Assembly: GCF_040907265.1 (NCBI RefSeq)
Contig: NZ_JBFOHP010000002.1
Span: forward strand, 5,518,001-5,582,000
Reading direction: 5' to 3'
DNA from: Streptomyces sclerotialus
Lineage (GTDB): Bacteria; Actinomycetota; Actinomycetes; Streptomycetales; Streptomycetaceae
DNA length: 64,000 nt
Shown in pieces: positions 38,825-46,135 of the stretch (the first letter of the stretch is position 1; every line of letters starts with the position of its first letter). The notes under the pieces were generated by a model, which was given only the letters and a program-made list of their open reading frames with translations, searched no databases and had not been told where the DNA came from. The translations under genes were made by a program, and so were the position numbers.

Positions 38825-41002
38825 TCAGGCTTCCTTGTGCTGGTCACCGCCGTCGGCCTCGACGGGGTCCGTCCCCTTCGGGATGGGAACGCGGTAAACG
38901 TTGGTGATCTTGTCCTGGACGTCCCAGGTGCTGAACTCCACGTTTTTGCCCGGGCGCGGCGCGTGAATGATCTTGTGGTCCTTGGGGTCCCAGACCATGG
39001 CGACATGCTCGGAGCCGCGACCGCTCGGATTGAAATAGATCAGGTCACCGGGCTGCGCCTCACTCAGTGAGATCTTGTACTTCCTGAGATGCGGCTCCTG
39101 GGAGTACGTCGTCCCGGTGATGTCGATCTTCTTGCCGCTGGCTTGGTAATACGCCCACTGGACGAAGCTGGAGCAGTCGAAGCTGGATGGGTCGTCGCCC
39201 GCCAACCGCGGCGCACCTAGGACGTACGGTGTCCCGATGCCGCGCTGGGCCCAGCCCAGCGCAGCGCGCACGACCGGATTGTCGGCGGAGGGCATCACGC
39301 CGGTCTCGCCGGCGCCGTCCGGCTCGACCTTGGGTCCCTTGGCCTGGGTAGCGCACTGCTGGTACGCCTCGTCGGTGGAGACCTGTTCCTGCTTGCCGCC
39401 CTGCCCGTCCGGCACGCTGCCGTAGTCGGGTGAAGCGGTGATCTTGCCCTGCATCCAGTCCTCCGGGTCGACCATGCCCGGTCCCGCGTCGTGACCGGCC
39501 ACGAAGGGGTTGTCGACACCCGGCATCCTGACCTCCCAGTGAAGGTGCGGGCCGGTGACATTGCCGGTCGCGCCGACCTTGCCGATCAGCTGTCCGCGCT
39601 TCACCCGGTCACCCGCAGAGACGAGGATCTGGGACTGGTGCGCGTAAAGCGTCACGACGCCGTTGGCATGCTTGATATCGGTCTCGTTGCCGTATGAACC
39701 GCCGGCGCCCGCTTTGGTGACCGTGCCGTCGGCCGGTGCGTAGATCGGAGTGCCGGTACCGGCCTTGAAGTCGAGTCCGGTGTGGTAACCGAGGGACCAG
39801 TTGTTGCCCGTCTCGCGGTACTTCGTGCCGATCTGGTAGGTGCCCTTCTTCAGGGGCCACTGCCAGTTCTTTCCTGCCTCGCCCTTCGGCTCGGCGGGGG
39901 CGCGCGGGGCCATGGGAGCGGCCACCGGACGGCTGTGAGCCACGGTGGCCATCGAGAGCGACGTTGCGGAGCGTGAGCCGAACGGTGTGGTGCTCGTCGC
40001 CGCTTCGTTGCCCGCGTCACTGTCCGGGGCGGCCGCCCGGACCTGCTCCTCGTCCTCCAGCGGGGGAGTCGACCACTTCTTCCTGGGTGACGCCTTGATG
40101 GTGCTCGCGTCCGAGATCTGGACGTTGTTGTTCACCGGCTCGGGGATGTCCGACTGCTGACCCAGCGTGGGGAAGCTGGGGTTCCTCTTGACCGTCTCGG
40201 CGAGGTGCTCGTACCAGCGCTTGATGAGTTTCTTGTCGCTGAGCAGTTCACCGCGGTAGCGCTCCGCCTGGGTCAGTACCACGCGCATGTAAATGGTGTT
40301 GGTCCGCTGCGAGCCGGAGTAGTGGCGCAGAGCTTCGTACGCGTCAGACTCGGCATGCTTGGCGTGCAGGTAGTTGGCCGTGGCGAAGGCCGCGTCATCG
40401 ACGTTGTAACGGTCCTTCTTGCCGTCGCCGTTGCCGTCGGCTCCATAATCCTTCCAGGCGGCGTCGCCGAACTGGAGGATGCCGCTGTAGCCATGGCCGT
40501 TGTCACCGCCCGGCGCGGCCGACTTGTCCTGGCCGAACTTGGTCTCCTGGTACATCTGTCCGGCGATGATCGTCCAGTCCAGGGACTTGTAGCGGGCCGC
40601 AGCGCGCATGGAAGCCAGGATCATGCGCGGTGGTACCTCGTAGCGGGCCGCCATGCTGGGGGCGTACATGCTGCCGGAGGGCATGATCGGCTTCGTGGCG
40701 GCAGCGGGCGATGTGTTGCCGTTGTTGGCGTTCTCCGCGTAGTCGCCGCACGCGGCGGTGGCGGCGCCGCCCACGTTGCCGAACAGTGAGGCCAGGAGGA
40801 TCACGATGACGAGACCGCCGACAGCCCAGGGCCATGCACTGCCGCTACTCAATGCCGCGATGATGATCAGGAGGCGGCGCCGCCTCTTCTTCTTCTCCTC
40901 CTCGTCATTGCCGTTTCCTCCGGCCGACCGGCCGGCTTGCTTGGCAGCCTTGGCGACCTTCGCCGCCTTGGCGGCCGCGGAGAGGACCGCGGGGGCTACC
41001 AC
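38825..41002 (-). CDS. Membrane-anchored triple wall hydrolase: lytic transglycosylase, M23, NlpC/P60
   Basis: A 725-residue protein with a Lys/Ala-rich and Arg-rich cytoplasmic start, one membrane segment (about residues 58-74) and three extracytoplasmic peptidoglycan-cleaving domains. The lysozyme/SLT-like domain has catalytic Glu near 153 (GQMYQETKFGQ) and GILQFGDAAW. The M23 endopeptidase domain has HTGLDF near 407 and HLHWEV near 488. The C-terminal NlpC/P60 domain has Cys near 607 (FDCSSF) and His in GSEHVAMVWD. Conjugation systems of Gram-positive bacteria often carry two-domain versions (VirB1/TcpG/TcpI type); three activities in one chain is unusual. The start is GTG 41002. Confidence 0.93.
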   Translation of the reverse strand: MVAPAVLSAAAKAAKVAKAAKQAGRSAGGNGNDEEEKKKRRRRLLIIIAALSSGSAWPWAVGGLVIVILLASLFGNVGGAATAACGDYAENANNGNTSPAAATKPIMPSGSMYAPSMAARYEVPPRMILASMRAAARYKSLDWTIIAGQMYQETKFGQDKSAAPGGDNGHGYSGILQFGDAAWKDYGADGNGDGKKDRYNVDDAAFATANYLHAKHAESDAYEALRHYSGSQRTNTIYMRVVLTQAERYRGELLSDKKLIKRWYEHLAETVKRNPSFPTLGQQSDIPEPVNNNVQISDASTIKASPRKKWSTPPLEDEEQVRAAAPDSDAGNEAATSTTPFGSRSATSLSMATVAHSRPVAAPMAPRAPAEPKGEAGKNWQWPLKKGTYQIGTKYRETGNNWSLGYHTGLDFKAGTGTPIYAPADGTVTKAGAGGSYGNETDIKHANGVVTLYAHQSQILVSAGDRVKRGQLIGKVGATGNVTGPHLHWEVRMPGVDNPFVAGHDAGPGMVDPEDWMQGKITASPDYGSVPDGQGGKQEQVSTDEAYQQCATQAKGPKVEPDGAGETGVMPSADNPVVRAALGWAQRGIGTPYVLGAPRLAGDDPSSFDCSSFVQWAYYQASGKKIDITGTTYSQEPHLRKYKISLSEAQPGDLIYFNPSGRGSEHVAMVWDPKDHKIIHAPRPGKNVEFSTWDVQDKITNVYRVPIPKGTDPVEADGGDQHKEA

Positions 41003-41009
41003 CGAATGC

Positions 41010-41699
41010 TCACTCCCCGCTCTCGTCGGAGGAACCGACGTTGCCCAGTCCGTAGAGATCGAAGCCGGTGACCCGCCATTCGCCGTAGCGGTAACGGGCG
41101 GTCACCAGCCAGGCATTGCTCTCCGTCTCGGTCTGTCCGTCCGCCTCGCGTTTGATGTCGACCCGCACCACAGTGGAGAGCATCTGGCCGCTGCCCTTGT
41201 TCAGGTCGTCCGACACCATGGCGTCCCGCTCGGCCACGGCCTTCGCGGTCGAGGAGCACTTGGTGTCCAGGCAGGTGTCCCACGCCTTGCCAGTGGGCAG
41301 GGAGGTGTCACGCTTCATCCGGCCGTCACCGGTGGTCAGCTGCAAAAGGGGCGGCGTCCACCGCGCCGGTGTGCTGGTGTGGTCGTACGTGTTGATACCG
41401 GCCATGTACTGGGCCATCACCTGGTGTGCCCGGCCCACTTCGGCCAGGGAGACGATGGGTGTGGGCTTGGGCTGGGCGCCCGGGTCCCCGTTCGATGCCC
41501 CGCCGTCCGTGGAGCCCGAGCCGCCGCTGGTGCTGCCCGTGGAGCCGGACGCCGCGGGACGCGGATCGCCGGATCCGGACTGCTCCGGCTCCCCGTCTCC
41601 GTCGAAGACCGTCAACACCACCAGCACGGCGATCAGGAGGAAGCCGAGCAATCCCAGGGCCAGTAGCCCTGTGCGCTTCTGCTTCTCATCCATCTCCAT
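41010..41699 (-). CDS. Single-pass membrane protein of the secretion locus
   Basis: A 229-residue protein. It has a short charged cytoplasmic start (MEMDEKQKRT), one membrane segment (GLLALGLLGFLLIAVLVVLTVF), a Gly/Ser-rich spacer, and an extracytoplasmic domain ending NAWLVTARYRYGEWRVTGFDLYGLG. That end has the feel of an NTF2-like or VirB8-like fold, but the match is weak. The start at ATG 41699 has a GGGAGG site. Its stop lies eight bases from the start of the wall hydrolase, so they are coupled. It is probably the first gene of the minus-arm operon. Confidence 0.75.
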   Translation of the reverse strand: MEMDEKQKRTGLLALGLLGFLLIAVLVVLTVFDGDGEPEQSGSGDPRPAASGSTGSTSGGSGSTDGGASNGDPGAQPKPTPIVSLAEVGRAHQVMAQYMAGINTYDHTSTPARWTPPLLQLTTGDGRMKRDTSLPTGKAWDTCLDTKCSSTAKAVAERDAMVSDDLNKGSGQMLSTVVRVDIKREADGQTETESNAWLVTARYRYGEWRVTGFDLYGLGNVGSSDESGE

Positions 41700-41812
41700 G
41701 GCCCCGGGCCTCCCTTGTCGTCTGCCGGTCCGGCGGTACGGGTGAGGTAACCGGGACACGGTAGGCAGGACGTGTAGCAGGAGCGCCGGAGCGTTTCCCC
41801 GGAACGGGCCGA

Positions 41813-41854
41813 CGAGGAAACCCACGCACCCGCTGGTGACTTCGGTGAGGAAAA
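41813..41854 (-). promoter_or_regulatory. Direct repeats upstream of the minus-arm operon
   Basis: On the minus strand, TTTTCCTCA (41846-41854) and TTTCCTCG (41813-41820) lie in the 224-base region upstream of the operon's first gene. The same heptamer TTTCCTC occurs three times upstream of the plus arm. They are candidate binding sites for a shared regulator. The rest of 41700-41923 shows no gene. Confidence 0.42.
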
Positions 41855-41923
41855 CGGGCGGCAGGCGCGTGCCGGCAAGGGAACGGGCGGGGCCCACGGT
41901 GTCGTGGTCCCCGCCTGGGCTGC

Positions 41924-42589
41924 TCAGTCGACGTAATCGGTGAGGGTGCAGCCCTTGACGAGCGCCTTCTCGTTGCGGGCGCCGTTCGGCGGAGTGAAGT
42001 TCGGGAGGCAGTTCAGTTCCAGGGTGCCGAGCTCCACCAGGGCCTGCTTGTCACGGTCGCTCGCGTTGAGCTTCACCGCGAAGTTCTGGCCGACGAGGTA
42101 CCGGGCGGTCGAGTTGCCCTTACCCGCACGGACATCGGCCTCCTGGCGGGCCTTGTACGCGGCCTGGAAGCGTGTCATGTCGTCGATGAGGATCAGCCGG
42201 TGGATGTCGTCCGCGTAGGACTCGCCGTAACAGACCGCGCGGTCCTTGATGGACCATGCCTTGTTCGACTTGGCGAGGGCTGCCGCAGGGTCGCCCGTAC
42301 TGTCGCCGTCGATGAACTGGATATGGGTGGAGTCCGGGCCCTGGTCGACGTCCTGGCATTGGGTGGCCGTGGCAACGAGCTGCACCAGTGCGTCCATACT
42401 CGACACCTTGGTGAGACCGAGGTCCTTGCCGGGGTCGTTGCCGCTGTCCGCCTTTCCCTGCGCGCCGCCGTTCTTGCCTGCGGATGCGTCCCCGCCCTTG
42501 TTGCCCGGGTCGCTGTCCGATCCGCAGGCGGCAAGTGTGGTGAGAGAAAGCAGGGTGGCAGCAGTGGCGAGGATTCGCTTCGTACGCAT
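41924..42589 (-). CDS. Secretion-locus lipoprotein
   Basis: A 221-residue lipoprotein. The signal peptide ends in a lipobox (SLTTLAACGS), with the lipidated Cys near residue 22, followed by a Gly/Asp/Lys-rich spacer. The mature domain has two Cys pairs (TQCQDVDQG, AVCYGES, LNCLPNF, KGCTLTDYVD) that probably form disulfides. No named family is recognised. The start at ATG 42589 has AAGGAG eight bases upstream. It lies in the minus arm between the tail-anchored protein and the single-pass protein. Confidence 0.8.
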   Translation of the reverse strand: MRTKRILATAATLLSLTTLAACGSDSDPGNKGGDASAGKNGGAQGKADSGNDPGKDLGLTKVSSMDALVQLVATATQCQDVDQGPDSTHIQFIDGDSTGDPAAALAKSNKAWSIKDRAVCYGESYADDIHRLILIDDMTRFQAAYKARQEADVRAGKGNSTARYLVGQNFAVKLNASDRDKQALVELGTLELNCLPNFTPPNGARNEKALVKGCTLTDYVD

Positions 42590-42691
42590 GGAACAGGCTC
42601 CTTGCACAAGATGAACACAACGGGTCGTGTGGGATCACGGGTGGCGGCCCGGAAGAACGCAATGTCCGTCCCGCCGGGCCGTGATGGCGCG

Positions 42692-43285
42692 TCAGGCGAT
42701 GAACACCCCCACCAGCAGCAGCACGACCACAACAGCGCCCATGGCGATCCGTATGGTGGGGTCCTCGCGTTCCCACAGATCGTTGACCACGGCCCAGCCC
42801 GTCATCCGGGAGACCTTGCCGCCCTTCAGCTGACCCTCGTCCTCGTCCGGGTCCTCGGTACCACTCCCGTCCGACTGGCCGCCCGGTACGGTCTCGCCGG
42901 CGTCGAGGCCGACCGGTAGGCCCTGTTGCTCCTGCGCGACGAGGACCATCTGCTCGAGCAACTCGGGAATGGTGTGCGGCGTCAAGGGATAGGTCACGGT
43001 GCCCTGCGGTGTGTCCATGCACAGCCTGGCCTGCCAAGGGTTGCCCGGCACATAACCGACCACCCGTGCGTGCTGCGCTTCAACGGTCGGCAACTGCGGC
43101 GCTTGCTGCTGGGGCACGGCGCTCTGCTGGGATGTCTGCGGCTGCGGCGCATGCTGCTGAGGAGCTTGCGGTACGTGCTGCTGCGGCGGCACGGGCTGAT
43201 GCGGCCCCGGCTGCTGCGGAGCGGACTGGTCCCGACCCCATGCGCGAGGATCGGTCGGCTCGGGAGGCACGTACTGGTCGCTCAA
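42692..43285 (-). CDS. Pro/Gln-rich tail-anchored membrane protein
   Basis: A 197-residue protein with a Pro/Gln-rich N-terminal third (PQQPGPHQPVPPQQHVPQ), a small folded segment (HARVVGYVPGNPWQARLCMDTPQGTVTYPL) and a single C-terminal membrane segment (TIRIAMGAVVVVLLLVGVFIA). The topology is therefore cytoplasmic with a tail anchor. The start at TTG 43285 is chosen for the AAGGA site six bases upstream; upstream residues look non-coding. It is the first minus-strand gene at the divergent centre of the locus. Its function is unknown. Confidence 0.72.
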   Translation of the reverse strand: MSDQYVPPEPTDPRAWGRDQSAPQQPGPHQPVPPQQHVPQAPQQHAPQPQTSQQSAVPQQQAPQLPTVEAQHARVVGYVPGNPWQARLCMDTPQGTVTYPLTPHTIPELLEQMVLVAQEQQGLPVGLDAGETVPGGQSDGSGTEDPDEDEGQLKGGKVSRMTGWAVVNDLWEREDPTIRIAMGAVVVVLLLVGVFIA

Positions 43286-43416
43286 CTCTTGTCCTTCGGC
43301 ACGCTCGAGGGGTCTACAGGGGCGCCGGGTGGGCACAAGCCCCCGCGCATAGTGACTGAAGGTTGTGTCAGGCGCATCGTCCGAGGACCTGCGCAACGTG
43401 CTGCGGAGGCAGCAAC

Positions 43417-43457
43417 TTTCCTCGGAGCTTTCCTCGCGGCTGCGCGCGGTTTCCTCT
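43417..43457 (+). promoter_or_regulatory. Three TTTCCTC direct repeats in the divergent centre of the secretion locus
   Basis: TTTCCTCG at 43417-43424 and 43429-43436, then TTTCCTCT at 43450-43457. They lie in the 299-base region between the two arms (43286-43584), which otherwise shows no gene. Start-to-start spacings of 12 and 21 bases put the boxes roughly on one helix face. The same heptamer recurs upstream of the minus-arm operon. Confidence 0.48.
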
Positions 43458-43584
43458 CCGTTCCTGCGTGAGGACAGCTCATCGAACCTTGCGGCAGGTG
43501 TTTGTCAGACTGCTCGGGCACCTGGCTGAACCGGGGCCCGCCACAGGGCGGCTGGCGACCGAATGCGTGGGAGACATCGACTCG

Positions 43585-45201
43585 ATGACGGACCAGAACC
43601 GCCCCGATGGCGGGTTCGGCGGAGGTCAGTACGCCGGGCAGCCCGCATCCTTCGGCAATCAGCAGCAGATGCCGCAGCAGGGGCAGCAGAATGCCCAACA
43701 GGGCGGTCAGGGTTACCCCCAGCAGCTCCAGCAGCCCTCCGACGCCGCCCGGGCCCAGGTCGCCGCAGCATGGGTGCGTAGCGCGCCGAAGGTCGGGCAG
43801 GCCGCAGTGCCGGACCTGCCGCCTCGTCAGACACAGCAGAGCGGCGGAAAAAAGAGCGACAAGGAGCGGGCCCGGGCGGCACGCAAGGCGGAATACGAGC
43901 GCAAGAAGGCCGCCCGCGAGGAAAAGAAGGCCCGGAAGAAGGGAATCACACCCGCCGCCCCCGTGACCGGTCGGTCGGCCGGAGCTCCCCATGCTGCGAG
44001 TGGGCACGCCGGCTCGAAACCTTCGGCAACCGGTGCGGCTTCGAAGTCCTTCCAGGATGCCGGAGCGGCGGCGGACGCCAGGGGGTCCGCGTTCGACGTG
44101 CCCAAGCCCGGCGGCAGGATTCCCCCCGGGCGGCGGACCCATGTCGCGTTGCGGGCCACGGCGCTGGCGACCACCTGCCTCTTCGCCCTGGGCTCCTGCG
44201 GCGTGATGGGACTGGTGGTGGGCAAGTCGGGTCAGCGGGTCGCCGAGCTGTCCAGCGGCGATGTGAAGCGGTACGGGCTGACCGAGTTCCCCACCGCCGA
44301 GGCTGCCGCCTTCGCCGAGCGGTACGCCATCGAGTGCCTGACGTTCAGCCCCCGGACCTCCGACCAGAGGCGGGCGACGCTCGCCCGGTTCCAGTCCTCC
44401 GGCGTGGACCCCGACTGCGGATGGAGCGGCGCGGGGAGCCAGAAAGCGGTCTCGGCGACCTGGGACGGCTCGGTGGAACCGCTGAAGGAATACGGCGAGC
44501 ACGGCCGTTATTTCGGTGTTCAGGTCAGGCTGAGCACGGGCCAGGTCACGGCGCTGACCGTACCCGTCTACGTCAAGGACCTGAAGTCCGGTCAGGGCCT
44601 TCGCATCGCCGGCGACGCCGGCCAGATGCCGCTCCCCACCGAGGGCACACCGCCCGCCGTCGCCGAGGAGGCAGAGATCGACGAGGGACTCTCGGCGCAG
44701 CTGCAGAGCAAAGTCTTCCCCGGCTACTTCGAGGCGTGGGGTGCATCCGACGCCACCGCGATGACCAGGTTCACCACACCGGACGCCTCCGAGGCAGCGA
44801 CGAGCGGTCTCCAGGGCGCACTGGAGAAGCCGTCCGTCGAGACCGTCGAGGCTGTCGTACCGCCGAGCGCGAAGGGCGACGACACCTACCACTACACGAC
44901 GGACCAAGAGGTCCAGGCCCGCGCACGAGTCGTCTGGACCGACGCGCAGGGCGGCAAGGTGACCCGGGCGTACCGGGTGATCGTGGTGAACACCGAACAG
45001 GGCTGGTTCATCAAGGACGTCCGTGGTGGTGTGCTCGACCCGGAGGGCGGTCGCGCCGACGAGGACGCACCGTCCGGCGGAGCCGAGCAACCGGCCACGG
45101 GCGATTCCCAGACCGATCCGAGCGCCGATCCGGAAACGCAGTCGGGCAAGAACTCCCGGCCGCCCGCCCATTCCAAGGCCAAGGGCGACAAGAAGTCCTG
45201 A
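43585..45201 (+). CDS. TcpC/VirB8-like conjugal transfer protein
   Basis: A 538-residue protein. The Gln-rich cytoplasmic N-terminus is followed by a basic helical stretch (DKERARAARKAEYERKKAAREEKKARKKG), one membrane segment near residues 185-212 (VALRATALATTCLFALGSC), and an extracytoplasmic region with two NTF2-like halves. The second half ends ARARVVWTDAQGGKVTRAYRVIVVNTEQGWFIKDV, which is the TcpC pattern. TcpC is the VirB8-like core component of Gram-positive conjugation systems. The start at ATG 43585 has GGGAG upstream. It opens the plus-arm operon. Confidence 0.83.
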   Translation: MTDQNRPDGGFGGGQYAGQPASFGNQQQMPQQGQQNAQQGGQGYPQQLQQPSDAARAQVAAAWVRSAPKVGQAAVPDLPPRQTQQSGGKKSDKERARAARKAEYERKKAAREEKKARKKGITPAAPVTGRSAGAPHAASGHAGSKPSATGAASKSFQDAGAAADARGSAFDVPKPGGRIPPGRRTHVALRATALATTCLFALGSCGVMGLVVGKSGQRVAELSSGDVKRYGLTEFPTAEAAAFAERYAIECLTFSPRTSDQRRATLARFQSSGVDPDCGWSGAGSQKAVSATWDGSVEPLKEYGEHGRYFGVQVRLSTGQVTALTVPVYVKDLKSGQGLRIAGDAGQMPLPTEGTPPAVAEEAEIDEGLSAQLQSKVFPGYFEAWGASDATAMTRFTTPDASEAATSGLQGALEKPSVETVEAVVPPSAKGDDTYHYTTDQEVQARARVVWTDAQGGKVTRAYRVIVVNTEQGWFIKDVRGGVLDPEGGRADEDAPSGGAEQPATGDSQTDPSADPETQSGKNSRPPAHSKAKGDKKS

Positions 45202-45269
45202 CTTACGGGTGGCTGGGCCCGTGAGCAGGCCACCCGATCCACCCCAAGACGTCATGCGAGAGGACAAAC

Positions 45270-45530
45270 ATGATCATTGCTGCGCAGACCATGGACGGTT
45301 TTTTCAACAGCATCGAATCGCAGCTGCGGGCCATCGGCAGCATGGTCGCCGTCATCGCCCTGCTGATTCTCGGTATCCGGATGCTGATGTCGATGAAGAA
45401 GGGTGATGGAATGCGCGAGGCATTCCAGGGCTTCGGTCTGATCGCGGTGGCCGCTCTGATCATCGGCAGCGCCACCGGTGTCGCGCCCATGCTGATCGAC
45501 ATGGGTACGAAGATCGGCGGCAAGGGCTGA
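45270..45530 (+). CDS. Two-helix pilin-like membrane protein (VirB2/TrbC-like topology)
   Basis: An 86-residue protein with two hydrophobic helices (IGSMVAVIALLILGIRMLM and GFGLIAVAALIIGSATGVAPMLI) separated by a short charged loop (SMKKGDGMREA). The size and position, between the VirB8-like and VirB3-like genes, resemble VirB2/TrbC pilin subunits. There is no obvious long signal peptide. AGAGGAC precedes ATG 45270. A hairpin follows the gene, as often found after abundantly made subunits. The VirB2 assignment rests on topology and context rather than sequence. Confidence 0.72.
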   Translation: MIIAAQTMDGFFNSIESQLRAIGSMVAVIALLILGIRMLMSMKKGDGMREAFQGFGLIAVAALIIGSATGVAPMLIDMGTKIGGKG

Positions 45531-45533
45531 GCA

Positions 45534-45562
45534 CCGGGTGGGCGCCATCCGCGTCCACCCGG
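45534..45562 (+). terminator. Intra-operon hairpin after the pilin-like gene
   Basis: An 8-bp stem (45534-45541 with 45555-45562) and 13-base loop lie directly after the pilin-like stop codon. It is weak for a full terminator. It could attenuate downstream transcription or protect the 5' mRNA so that the small protein is made in excess. Confidence 0.42.
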
Positions 45563-45604
45563 CTCGTGGCACTTTCTACAGCGCATTGATGAGGGGAACA
45601 GCTA

Positions 45605-46129
45605 ATGGCAGGGGAAGCCCCTGAGGGGATGGTCGCTTATGACCATACGGATCTGCTGAACCGCCCCAAAAAGATCTGGAACTGGGGGAACATCCCCCTC
45701 CCCGGGCTGCTGCTGCCCGCGCTGGGTGCGTCCCTGGCTTTTGGTGTGCTGTGGTTCGTACTCCTGCTCTCGCTGTCCGCAGCCCTGCCGTTCCTCGGCT
45801 TCGGAGTGGTGACCTCGATTCTGTACTTCGGTCCGCCGATCGCCGTCTATTTCGTCTGGGGCCGCCCGCTGCCGTCGGCGCTGACCCTCAGCCAGGAGCT
45901 GGTGGTCTGGGTCGACTACTGGTTGCAGCCCAAACGCCTGCAGGGTCTGAGCGCGGACCGTGAGCCGGAGGAAATGCACTGGCAGGTCATCCTCTGGAAT
46001 CCCGGTTCGGCTCGCTGGCAGTCGCGGTACGCCGCTGCCCGCGCGGCAGCGTCCGCACGCGGTACCTCCTTCTCCGCAGGAACCCCTGGTCCCCGACCAG
46101 ACGGCCTGCCCGACACATCCGCGGGATGA
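45605..46129 (+). CDS. TcpE/VirB3-like (PrgI-type) membrane protein
   Basis: A 174-residue protein. The N-terminal HTDLLNRPKKIWNWGNIPLPG is followed by two closely spaced membrane helices (LLLPALGASLAFGVLWFVLLL and LPFLGFGVVTSILYFGPPIAVYFVW). A cytoplasmic tail with VDYWLQPKRLQGL completes the TcpE/PrgI pattern. TcpE/VirB3 proteins sit with VirB4 at the inner face of the channel. The ATG at 45605 has GGGGAA upstream. The next gene, VirB4, begins six bases after its stop. Confidence 0.82.
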   Translation: MAGEAPEGMVAYDHTDLLNRPKKIWNWGNIPLPGLLLPALGASLAFGVLWFVLLLSLSAALPFLGFGVVTSILYFGPPIAVYFVWGRPLPSALTLSQELVVWVDYWLQPKRLQGLSADREPEEMHWQVILWNPGSARWQSRYAAARAAASARGTSFSAGTPGPRPDGLPDTSAG

Positions 46130-46135
46130 CGTCCG

